From Glutamicibacter sp. B1 (lineage in GTDB: Bacteria > Actinomycetota > Actinomycetes > Actinomycetales > Micrococcaceae): a stretch of DNA of 64,000 nucleotides. The notes below the pieces were generated by a model that was not told the DNA's origin, ran no database searches, and saw only the letters and a program-made list of their open reading frames with translations. Every line of letters begins with the position of its first letter. Positions within the stretch are counted from its first letter, which is position 1. The translations under genes and the position numbers were made by a program. The DNA lies in NCBI RefSeq assembly GCF_039602135.1, contig NZ_CP125942.1, forward strand, positions 3,286,001 through 3,350,000, in the 5' to 3' direction. Below are positions 34,961 to 42,363 of this stretch, piece after piece.

Positions 34961-34998
34961 GCTTGAGGACATCGATTGTCGATGTCCTCAAGCTTTTT
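34961..34998 (+). terminator. Rho-independent terminator of the glyA operon
   Basis: A perfect 15-bp stem, GCTTGAGGACATCGA with TCGATGTCCTCAAGC, a 3-nt loop, then TTTTT. Confidence 0.9.
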
Positions 34999-35129
34999 AA
35001 GTGGGCACCGGGCGCCAGGTTCGCCCAGCCTTGGTTCCGCATTGCGCCGCGCCCGCGGCCCGGAACGGGTACGCTGGCCAATCGGCGGGTACATAAATTC
35101 GGGCCAACCCAGCATCAAGACAGCGAAAA

Positions 35130-35168
35130 CCGCCGCATCATTAATCCTCAGATTTAATGATGCGGCGG
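35130..35168 (-). terminator. Terminator downstream of folD
   Basis: The arms CCGCCGCATCATTAA and TTAATGATGCGGCGG form a perfect 15-bp stem. On the minus strand the hairpin is followed by TTTTC, so it suits the folD transcript 160 bp away. Confidence 0.72.
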
Positions 35169-35327
35169 TTGTCCGGGCCGTATCCGTTCAACAGATCCCC
35201 TGTCATCACGCTCTCGGAACGGCCCGTGTCGTATCATCGCTGCGCCTGGCACCGGCCGTTCCAGCACCCTTCGCGGCCCGGCGGACTGGATTGCCCGCCA
35301 AGGCAGAACCCGGACGCTGGCGTACTG

Positions 35328-36215
35328 CTACCGGCGTGTGGCCATGGGCTCTCCTCTCCACATGATCGACTCGCAAACTTTCGCGGCGGCCTGCACGGTA
35401 TGCCAGATCAGCAGGGCTGTGGTCACGGTTCCGACGCCTCCGGGGACCGGGCTGAGCGCGCGCACCTTGGGCTGCACCGAAGCCGCGTGCACGTCCCCGA
35501 CCAGCTGGCCGTCTTCGTCCACGTTCGTGCCCACATCGATGACTACCGAGGAATCGGCAACTTCTTGGGAGGTAAGCAGGTTGGCACGGCCGACGGCCAT
35601 GACGGTGACGGCAGCGGCCTTGGTGAAATCAGCCAGCTTGGAGGTTCTGGAATGGCAGACGCTCACGGTCGCATCGCGCTGCAGCAGCAGCTGGGCCAGA
35701 GGCTTGCCCACCACGGCAGAGCGCCCTACCACGGCCACATGCTGGCCGGAGAGCGGAATCCGGTAATGCTCGAGGATCTCAATCACCGAACGCGCGGTGG
35801 CCGGGGCAAAAGCGGGTTGGCCCACGCTGAGCCGGCCGAGGCTCAGCGGATTGGCTCCATCGATGTCTTTGGCCGGGTCGATCAGCTGCACCAGGACCGC
35901 GGTATCCACGCCTTCAGGCAAGGGGGTCTGGAGGATGATTCCGTGCACCGATTCGTCGTTGTTCAGCGCCGTGATTGCCGCCGCCAGCTGGTCCTGGCTG
36001 GCTTCAGGCATCTGAAGCACCTGGCAGTCGACGCCCTGCTGCGCCGCCGCGCGCTCGATGGAACGCACGTACCAGGCGGTCGCTTCGTTCCCGGTGGCCA
36101 TCACCACGGCCAGCTTGGCGGTGAAGCCGTCGCGGTTCAGGTCCTGAACCAGATGAGCGGTTCTCGCGCGGATCTCATCGGCCACCGGTTTGCCACCCAG
36201 GCGCCGGGCCGTCAT
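35328..36215 (-). CDS. folD: FolD methylenetetrahydrofolate dehydrogenase, lacking the catalytic cyclohydrolase lysine
   Basis: The 295-residue protein has the FolD layout: GIILQTPLPEG, IDPAKDIDGANPLSLGRL with the conserved Asp, the cofactor loop VAVVGRSAVVGKPLAQLLL, and PVPGGVGTVTTALL near the end. The substrate-site motif Y-x-x-x-K is broken: here Tyr49 is followed by V-R-S-Ile53 where E. coli has Lys54 and human MTHFD1 Lys56. That lysine is required for methenyl-THF cyclohydrolase activity but is less critical for the dehydrogenase. The operon partner FchA could supply the cyclohydrolase step. FHP after the conserved Asp is also changed to ANP. The start overlaps the fchA stop by four bases. 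Confidence 0.9.
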   Translation of the reverse strand: MTARRLGGKPVADEIRARTAHLVQDLNRDGFTAKLAVVMATGNEATAWYVRSIERAAAQQGVDCQVLQMPEASQDQLAAAITALNNDESVHGIILQTPLPEGVDTAVLVQLIDPAKDIDGANPLSLGRLSVGQPAFAPATARSVIEILEHYRIPLSGQHVAVVGRSAVVGKPLAQLLLQRDATVSVCHSRTSKLADFTKAAAVTVMAVGRANLLTSQEVADSSVVIDVGTNVDEDGQLVGDVHAASVQPKVRALSPVPGGVGTVTTALLIWHTVQAAAKVCESIMWRGEPMATRR

Positions 36216-36835
36216 GCCGACACCGCCGAGCGGACAGCGGTGCTGAGCTCTTCGGCCAGGCCAATCATTTCACTCGCTTGGCCGGTCGCACGGCTCAGCT
36301 GTTCGCGTTCCGCTTGATCCTTGATGGCGGCGATGTTCATCTCCAGGGTGACCAGCGCGGTGCCCAAAGCGGCGCGGGCGGCTTCGGCCACGGCAGCCAC
36401 GTCACTGGAGACCGAGCGGTTGCCGATGGGCAATAGCTCCTGGGCCAGCCTGATGACTCCGGACGCTACTTCGACGGTGGCTACCAGCGGGGCCGCGGCA
36501 TCGATAGTGGCGCGGTTAATGGCCTCGCGGCGGCTGGCCTTCTGCTCCTCGGTATCTTTGGGCAGGGCATAGGCCGTACTGAGCAGCCCGAAAAGACGCT
36601 CATCTTCTTCGGCCGCGAACAGCGCTTCGCGCATCTGCTTCTTTGCTTCTTCCGCGATGCCTGCAGCTTGCGCCTGCACCTCGGCATAGCGCGGGCCGGA
36701 GGTGAATTCAGCGACCATGGACACCAGTGCCGCCGCCTGGGCTGCGTGCAGTGCACCGGCGGCCCCTCCCCCGGGTGCGGGAGCTCGCGAGGCGAGACGC
36801 TCAAGATAGTTGGTGACGGTTTCTGTGGAGATCAT
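36212..36835 (-). CDS. fchA: FchA-type methenyl-THF cyclohydrolase / formiminotetrahydrofolate cyclodeaminase family
   Basis: The 207-residue protein belongs to the FTCD_C family: LASRAPAPGGGAAGALHAAQAAALVSMVAEFT is the typical N-terminal glycine-rich helix pair (here only shown in short form: PAPGGGAAGA), and EVASGVIRLAQELLPIGNRSV and SSDVAAVAEAARAAL are conserved helices. Members remove ammonia from formimino-THF or hydrolyse methenyl-THF to formyl-THF. As there is no histidine-degradation gene nearby but a FolD with a defective cyclohydrolase site follows immediately, methenyl-THF cyclohydrolase is the likelier role. GAGGAA precedes the ATG. A promoter with a shared operator lies ~130 bp upstream. 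Confidence 0.85.
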   Translation of the reverse strand: MISTETVTNYLERLASRAPAPGGGAAGALHAAQAAALVSMVAEFTSGPRYAEVQAQAAGIAEEAKKQMREALFAAEEDERLFGLLSTAYALPKDTEEQKASRREAINRATIDAAAPLVATVEVASGVIRLAQELLPIGNRSVSSDVAAVAEAARAALGTALVTLEMNIAAIKDQAEREQLSRATGQASEMIGLAEELSTAVRSAVSA

Positions 36836-37340
36836 GGAATTTTTCCTCGCTCAGCATGCACGGCAAGACACTCCTGAATTCAAGTGGATCCGGCGGAATC
36901 CAGAGCATTTCAACCGGAAAGCGGGGCACGGAAAAAACGCCGTGAAGCTGGTCGGCTTAATATCCACTTGGTATATCAGGTTACTGTGAATCCTAGAACA
37001 CCTCTCTGGGCGGGTCAAGGTTTTTCTTCCGCGCAACAGGGTGCGCTCGTTACGCGGAACCAAGGGCCTAGCACCCCCAAATGACCATCGGTGGATCCCA
37101 TCAACGTCCACCGCGCGGGACAGGAACTGCGCCAAGTCAAGTGCCAAGCCATTCAAAGCGCGCCCGGGAGCTTTCGAGTCTCGACATGCCAAACTACCGG
37201 CAAGCGCACACCTCGCCACCAGTTTCCGGCTCAATGGCACGCATGGCGACCAGCCATCCCGGACGAGTCACACCCCGCCCCCTGGATCCTCGGAACTCTC
37301 GCTCGGCGCCCTAGGATCTTCAGCAAACTTGCACAAGTTA
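36836..37340. other. Intergenic region upstream of fchA, no gene seen
   Basis: The 500-bp gap contains the fchA promoter and operator (see separate entry) and a ~130-nt leader for the fchA mRNA. The plus-strand half towards marR shows no clear gene or motif. Confidence 0.45.
36966..37017 (-). promoter_or_regulatory. fchA-folD promoter with operator CTTGGTATATCAG
   Basis: Read on the minus strand, TTGACC (37012-37017), a 17-bp spacer and TAGGAT (36989-36994) make a near-consensus promoter. The operator word (36966-36978, written on the plus strand) starts about where transcription should begin. It differs by one base from the glyA operator. Confidence 0.62.
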
Positions 37341-37363
37341 ATTGTATTCTATAGCTATGCAAT
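37341..37363. promoter_or_regulatory. Palindrome overlapping the marR start
   Basis: ATTGTAT and ATGCAAT form an imperfect inverted repeat around CTATAG, spanning a possible -10 box (TATTCT) and the ATG itself. This suits autorepression by the MarR product. Confidence 0.45.
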
Positions 37364-37791
37364 ATTCTTCGGAGGATGACGACCTACCCCAGCTTCTCTT
37401 TGACGCGATCTTCCCGATGTTAGGAATCGTGCACTCAGCGCGAACCATCTCTCCCGGAAAAATCGGCATCCTCCGGGCTCTCGCGGCAGAAGAACACGTC
37501 AGCGCCACGCAACTGAGCCACGCCATCGGCGTCAGCCAACAAGCGATCTCGCTGAGCACCAAGGAACTGGAATCGTTCGGATTCATCGAACGCCACAAGG
37601 ATGAATCGGACCGCCGCAAGCTCTGGTTCCGCCTCACCGAGGCCGGACGCCAGAAGTTGCAGGCCGAAATCGCCCTCGGGCGCCAAGCGCTCAAAGATGC
37701 CATCGGCAAAGAACTCAGTAGCGCGGAGTTGAAGCTGGTCCGCGACGCCATCCCCGCCCTGGCGAAAATCAGGAAGGCGGTGCACCCATGA
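37357..37791 (+). CDS. MarR-family transcriptional regulator of an efflux operon
   Basis: The 144-residue protein has a winged helix: KIGILRALAAEEHVSATQLS, AIGVSQQAISLSTKELESFG as recognition helix, and RHKDESDRRKLWFRLTEAG as the wing with the D-RR signature. No ribosome-binding site precedes the ATG, but a TATTCT box ends only six bases before it, so the transcript may be leaderless. The stop overlaps the start of an MFS transporter gene (ATGA), the classic MarR-plus-efflux-pump arrangement, with drug or toxic-compound release of repression. Confidence 0.85.
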   Translation: MQYSSEDDDLPQLLFDAIFPMLGIVHSARTISPGKIGILRALAAEEHVSATQLSHAIGVSQQAISLSTKELESFGFIERHKDESDRRKLWFRLTEAGRQKLQAEIALGRQALKDAIGKELSSAELKLVRDAIPALAKIRKAVHP

Positions 37792-39200
37792 ACCCGCCCA
37801 ATCAAAAAGCGCTGCTGCCAGCTTTGGTCTTCGCCGCCTTGTCCACAGCCATCGTCTCCTCGCTGGGCATGCTGCTGGTCCCCTCGATTGCTTCGCGGTT
37901 CAATGTCGACGTGGCCACCGCGCAATGGATGCTGACGGTCAACCTGCTCGCCGGCGCCATCGCCACGCCGATCCTGGGCCGCCTGAGCGACGGGCCGCAC
38001 AAGAAACGCCTGCTGATGGTTTCCCTGGGCATCATGTTCGTTGGCTCCGTCCTGGCAGCAGCGGCGCCGAACTTCCCGCTGTTCCTCACCGGCCGCTCCT
38101 TGCAGGGCCTGTCTTACGGCATCGTGCCCATCACGATTTCCATCGCCCGAAGGTACATCGAGCAGGGCAAGGTCCAGCCCGCCATCTCCTCGCTGTCCGT
38201 GACGGTCTCCTCCGGCATTGGCATCGGCTACCCGCTGACCGGCATCATCGCCGGACTGTTCGACTACAGCTTCGCCTTCTGGTTTGGCGCACTCTTCGTT
38301 CTTGCCACCATCATCGTTGCCTGGAAGGTCCTGCCCTCGGGGCCGGATACCCAGGCCGCCTCCCACCGGTTCGACTACCTGGGGACAGTCCTGCTGGCCC
38401 TTGGCCTGGGGTCCCTGCTCTTGGCCATTTCGGAGGGTCCGAAATGGGGCTGGGGTTCGCTGCCGATCTTGGTGCTCCTGGTCGTTGCGGCCGCCATCCT
38501 GGCCGTCTGGGTGCTGGTTGAAAACAAGCTGGATCACCCGCTGATCAACCTGCGAACGCTCAAGCAGGGCGATGTCTTGCTTGCCAACATTTCCGCCATT
38601 GCGCTCGGCGCAGCACTGTACATTGGCATGTCGGTTGCCTCCTTGGTAGCCCAAGCCGAGGAATCCACGGGATACGGCCTGAACCTTCCGGTGCTCTGGG
38701 CCGGGTTTGTCATCTTCCCGCTGTCCGTCGGAAGTTTCACGGCCAACCGGATCGTCCGGGCTGTGGCCAAGAAGGTGGGCATCCAGATCATGCTGCCTCT
38801 TGGTGCGGTCATCATGTCACTGGCAGGTACCCTGCTGTGGCTAGTGCACTCGCAGCTGTGGGAAATCCTCGTGAGCATGCTGGTCTTCGGCCTTGGCATG
38901 GGCGCCAGCTACGCGGCGATGCCTGCGTTGATTGCCCGCAGCGTCGCCACCCAGGAATTGGGAAGCTCGGTCAGCTTCAACCAGGTGCTGCGCACCGTTG
39001 GCTCTTCCTTCGGCACCGCGATTTCGGCCGCCATCATCGCCACCCATGCAGGATCCAATGGAGCTGCCACCCCTGCGGGCATCAATATGACGTTCATGAT
39101 CGGCGCGATCTTGTGCATCGTCCTGGGCGTGGCACTGGTGATCCATTCGGTCATCCACACGTCCCGAGCCACCGCCTCGGCTCCGCTGCGCGTCGATTGA
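37788..39200 (+). CDS. MFS transporter, DHA2-type drug efflux
   Basis: The 470-residue protein has about 14 hydrophobic segments, as in the DHA2 (QacA/EmrB-like) group. The MFS loop signature appears as GRLSDGPHKKRLLM after the second helix, and the antiporter motif C region is GIGIGYPLTGIIAG. AQWMLTVNLLAGAIATP resembles the first-helix signature of the subfamily. It likely exports a hydrophobic or cationic drug by proton exchange. It is co-translated with the preceding marR gene, which presumably represses it. A perfect hairpin follows. Confidence 0.88.
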   Translation: MNPPNQKALLPALVFAALSTAIVSSLGMLLVPSIASRFNVDVATAQWMLTVNLLAGAIATPILGRLSDGPHKKRLLMVSLGIMFVGSVLAAAAPNFPLFLTGRSLQGLSYGIVPITISIARRYIEQGKVQPAISSLSVTVSSGIGIGYPLTGIIAGLFDYSFAFWFGALFVLATIIVAWKVLPSGPDTQAASHRFDYLGTVLLALGLGSLLLAISEGPKWGWGSLPILVLLVVAAAILAVWVLVENKLDHPLINLRTLKQGDVLLANISAIALGAALYIGMSVASLVAQAEESTGYGLNLPVLWAGFVIFPLSVGSFTANRIVRAVAKKVGIQIMLPLGAVIMSLAGTLLWLVHSQLWEILVSMLVFGLGMGASYAAMPALIARSVATQELGSSVSFNQVLRTVGSSFGTAISAAIIATHAGSNGAATPAGINMTFMIGAILCIVLGVALVIHSVIHTSRATASAPLRVD

Positions 39201-39225
39201 TCAAACCGGGCCCAAGCGTGCAAAA

Positions 39226-39258
39226 GGGGAGGGAAGATCCAGTGGATCTTCCCTCCCC
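39226..39258. terminator. Bidirectional terminator
   Basis: A perfect 15-bp stem, GGGGAGGGAAGATCC with GGATCTTCCCTCCCC and loop AGT, lies between two convergent genes. On the minus strand TTTTG follows it. Confidence 0.8.
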
Positions 39259-39279
39259 ATCGCCTGGTTCCAGCTCGGC

Positions 39280-39576
39280 TTAGAGTTCTACGATTTCGAA
39301 CTCCATCAAATCCGCGCCCTGCGCTACAGGCTTCTTGCCCTCGCTACCGGCGTGGGCGGCACCCGAACGCTGGTCTCGCCAGTTCTCGAAGTCCGCTCGC
39401 GTGGCCCACTGCGTATATACAAAGTAGCGGTTCTCGCCACTGACCGGACGAAGCAGCTTGAAACCTTCAAAACCTGGCGAGGAATCTACCGACTGCTTGC
39501 GTGCCGCGAAGCGCTTTTCCAGCTCGTCTCCGGCCTGCGCAGGAACCGACAGTGCATTGATGATGACAATCGACAT
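39280..39576 (-). CDS. Heme-degrading monooxygenase, MhuD/IsdG-like (ABM fold)
   Basis: The 98-residue product is a dimeric alpha-beta barrel (ABM) protein. IVIINALSVPAQAGDELEKR, SSPGFEGFKLLRPV, RYFVYTQWATRADFENW, GAAHAGSEGKKPV and LMEFEIVEL follow the Mycobacterium MhuD sequence closely in order and spacing. The three heme-site residues of that family are present: Asn in INAL, Trp in TQWAT or ENW and His in AAHAG. It should cleave heme to release iron. The ATG with AGGAAAGG upstream is chosen over a start 33 codons earlier. No iron box was found upstream. Confidence 0.83.
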   Translation of the reverse strand: MSIVIINALSVPAQAGDELEKRFAARKQSVDSSPGFEGFKLLRPVSGENRYFVYTQWATRADFENWRDQRSGAAHAGSEGKKPVAQGADLMEFEIVEL

Positions 39577-39692
39577 GGTCAACCTTTCCTGATTTTGCTT
39601 CACGGTGATCGAAGCTTCTGCGCCCAGCCTACGCCGGAATTTCCATCGCTCGCAGTTCATGGCGAAGTACAACAATCACCGGGATGAGAACT

Positions 39693-40222
39693 TTAGTCTG
39701 CGAATTCTTCTGGCCAGCAGATCTCAAATCTTTCCAAGATCAATTCACCGCCTGGCTGCCGTGTATCTTCAGGAGACCAGTCGCGGCCAATAAATTTTTG
39801 GGTTCTTCGCCAAAACTTTTCATGTTCGCGGCGCCAGTAGGCCAAGCTCAAATCCCCTTCACCCTCGGCGGCAGCAAATTCCTCATCCACTTCAAAGAAG
39901 TTGGCACGCTGCACGCTGATGACCCGCAAGATTGCTTGCGGCTGTCCGGCCCCGTCGCAAATAATGCAGTGATCTTCGGGCTGGGGAACACGCTCGTCAT
40001 AGTAATCGTATTCGCGAGCCAACGATGAGGTTGCCCTTTGGTTCCGTGCAGAATTTCATTCAAGAGCTCTTCGGCCAAGGCAGGATGATCTCCGAAAGAC
40101 TCAACCACATGATGCGGCGCATCCTGCTCACGAATGCCTCGATGGGCTAGATAGTCAGTCCACATCTTCGCAGCCACTTCATAATTGACCGGTGGCAAAG
40201 GTTGAACGATATTTTCCGTCAT
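39693..40222 (-). pseudogene. ASCH-domain protein, frameshifted
   Basis: The first half, MWTDYLAHRGIREQ to LAEELLNEILHGTK, and the second half, AREYDYYDERVPQPEDHC to LSLAYWRREHEKFW, are parts of one ASCH-domain protein of ~170 residues. They lie in different frames; the conserved KRATSSLAREYDY junction is broken near 40036 in TTGCCCTTTGG, where one base seems lost. ASCH proteins have a PUA-like RNA-binding fold. The rest is well preserved, so loss is recent or the frameshift is a sequencing error. Confidence 0.75.
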
Positions 40223-40305
40223 GCGTTGATCCTAATCCGGCAACGGCCAAGTCCTGCATTCTTACCGACTCTGGCCGTGAAAGTTAGGGTGAAGGAAAAA
40301 ATCCG

Positions 40306-40671
40306 TCAGTTACCGTTTTCAAACTTACTCATGGCTGGCGCAGAATTGCGTAACCCCCCAGGCATCGCCGCCCGTCTGGAATGCGGGCCCCCTGTGAATG
40401 AGGTAGCGGGTGCACTTATCGCGCTCAATTGCTTAGGTGCATCTACTGTGACTTCGTCTTCAATCTCGGCTTTAGAGGTCTTTCGCAGGTGAAGATAGGT
40501 CTTCACGCCAAAGCTCAGCACAACCGACAATACGATGCCTGCGATGACTAACGAAACGAGTAGCACGTCGTTCAGAGACAGGTCGCTGAGCTCTTTGGTT
40601 AGCAAAGATGGAGCAGAATTCGTATCCATACCTGATCCTGACATCGAAAGTATCCGCTGCATTGTCCCCAT
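40306..40671 (-). CDS. Small single-pass membrane protein
   Basis: The 121-residue product has one hydrophobic helix, VLLVSLVIAGIVLSVVLSFG (residues ~36-55), an acidic linker (KAEIEDEVTVD) and a Pro/Ser-rich tail. GGTGGAG lies 4-5 bp before the ATG chosen; MSGSGMDTNS is an internal alternative. No family is recognised. Confidence 0.5.
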   Translation of the reverse strand: MGTMQRILSMSGSGMDTNSAPSLLTKELSDLSLNDVLLVSLVIAGIVLSVVLSFGVKTYLHLRKTSKAEIEDEVTVDAPKQLSAISAPATSFTGGPHSRRAAMPGGLRNSAPAMSKFENGN

Positions 40672-40775
40672 AGGACTCCACCCTAAATCGTGAACGACCG
40701 GTTCATCGCGGTTCTCAGCTAATTGATATGGGTTCGTTACGCGACACCCATGTCTTCGGTGTTAGATATGGCGAT

Positions 40776-40816
40776 GCTCCCTGCAACCGTGAATTTTCCT
40801 CGTGGACGCAGGGAGC
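40776..40816 (-). terminator. Possible terminator after allB
   Basis: Arms GCTCCCTGC and GCAGGGAGC (9 bp) enclose a long 23-nt loop, 18 bp after the allantoinase stop. No T run follows. Confidence 0.4.
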
Positions 40817-40833
40817 AGATCTAAGCCAATTTA

Positions 40834-42219
40834 TTAGTTCTCGCGACGGATCAGTTCACCGTGCGGAGTCTGGAAATCTACGTCGCTACCGGCAATGATT
40901 GAGAGGCGTACCACCCCGTGTAACTTCTTACCCTGATAAGGAGAGATGGGGTTCTTGTGGTGCAGATTCTTGACATCAACTTCGAAAGATTCTTCCGGCG
41001 CGAAGATCGCAAAGTCAGCATCTCGTCCAGCTTCAATGACAGCCTTGTGAGTCAATCCAGCCAGCTTGGAAGGGTTCACGCTCATCCAGGTGATGACCTG
41101 TTCAAGGCTCAGTCCGCGCTTTTTTGCTTCGCTCCAGATCAGTGGCAAGCCCAGCTGCAGGGAGGCAACCCCGCCCCATGCGACTCCGAAGTCGCCGTTT
41201 TCGACGTCCTTCAGGTCAACGGTGGACGGCGAATGATCCGAAACGATGCAGTCGATAATGCCCTCTTCCAGGCCCTTCCACAACAAATCACGGTTGGCAT
41301 CTTCACGAATCGGTGGGCAGCACTTATACGCTGTGGCGCCATCCGGGATTTCTTCGGCCAGCAAGGTCAGGTAATGCGGGCAGGTCTCAACGGTGAGCTT
41401 CACGCCTTCGGCCTTGGCGGTACGAATCATTTCCAGCGCGTCAGAGCTGGATAGGTGAAGTACGTGGGCGCGTACCCCGGTCTTACGAGCACGCTCGATC
41501 ACCTGCTCAATGGCGGTATTTTCGGCAGAGCGGGGACGGGAATTGAGGAACCCTGCATACTCTGGGCCGGAAGCTTGCTCAGCATTTTCAATGATCTGCG
41601 AGTCCTCTGCGTGCACGATCATCAATGAGTCAAAGGACTGCAATTCAGCCATGTCCTCTTCCATCTCATCAACACTCAGTGACGGAAATTCGTCGACACC
41701 TGAGTGCAGGAGGAAGCATTTAAAACCGAAGACGCCAGCTTCATGCAATTCCCGCAGGTCTTTCTTATTACCTGGGACGGCTCCACCCCAGAAGCCAACG
41801 TTAACGAAGGCATTCTTGCTGGCCGCTTCACGCTTGATGTTTAGTGCTTCAAGATTCACGGTAGGTGGAATGGAGTTCAATGGCATGTCCACGATGGTGG
41901 TTACTCCACCGGCTGCGGCAGCCTTCGTGGCCGATTCGAAACCTTCCCATTCGGTACGACCTGGCTCGTTAACGTGAACATGTGTATCCACCAGCCCTGG
42001 CAGGAGTACCTCATCGTCAGCGACCTCAATAACACGGTGACCTTCGAGCCCTGCGCCGAATTCTTCCACGGCCACAATCTTGCCGTCGCGGACTCCAACT
42101 TCACGCGCCGCAATCCCCTGAGCAGTGAGTACCCGTGCACCACGCAGTACGAGGTCAAAGAGTGTTGTTTCGGTGCCGGATTCGGCGTCATTGCGGCCAA
42201 GGGTTTCGTTCAGGCTCAT
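40834..42219 (-). CDS. allB: Allantoinase
   Basis: The 461-residue amidohydrolase opens the allantoin ring to allantoate. Metal ligands typical of the dihydroorotase/allantoinase group are visible: HVHVNEPGRTEWEG, the lysine in GVFGFKCFLLHSG (bridging carbamylated Lys), VHAEDSQI, HVLHLSS and the Asp in CIVSDHSPST. GPEYAGFLNSRP and TVETCPHYLTL are further allantoinase signatures. AGGAAC precedes the ATG. It is the last gene of the minus-strand arm of a ureide cluster; glyoxylate from allantoin is processed by the upstream gcl, glxR and hyi. Genes for allantoate and ureidoglycolate breakdown are not in the window. Confidence 0.93.
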   Translation of the reverse strand: MSLNETLGRNDAESGTETTLFDLVLRGARVLTAQGIAAREVGVRDGKIVAVEEFGAGLEGHRVIEVADDEVLLPGLVDTHVHVNEPGRTEWEGFESATKAAAAGGVTTIVDMPLNSIPPTVNLEALNIKREAASKNAFVNVGFWGGAVPGNKKDLRELHEAGVFGFKCFLLHSGVDEFPSLSVDEMEEDMAELQSFDSLMIVHAEDSQIIENAEQASGPEYAGFLNSRPRSAENTAIEQVIERARKTGVRAHVLHLSSSDALEMIRTAKAEGVKLTVETCPHYLTLLAEEIPDGATAYKCCPPIREDANRDLLWKGLEEGIIDCIVSDHSPSTVDLKDVENGDFGVAWGGVASLQLGLPLIWSEAKKRGLSLEQVITWMSVNPSKLAGLTHKAVIEAGRDADFAIFAPEESFEVDVKNLHHKNPISPYQGKKLHGVVRLSIIAGSDVDFQTPHGELIRREN

Positions 42220-42363
42220 GAGGTGTTCCTACTCGTTGAAGTTCTTCTGTATCTGGCAGCTCTATGCCAGTTTAGGGGTTAGTGGCGCGGAGCACACCCG
42301 AAAGGTGAACCGGTGCTCCGCGCCAAGATTTCTGTGGGTCTACAGGTCAGCGACGACTGCCTT

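Noticed and set aside
36212..36835. FchA as part of histidine degradation
   Set aside because: No hut genes are nearby; the direct overlap with folD and the operator shared with glyA favour a one-carbon role.
37338..38654. 438-codon minus-strand frame opposite the MarR-MFS operon
   Set aside because: Gln/Gly/Asp-rich shadow of the transporter coding sequence; no ribosome-binding site or family motif.
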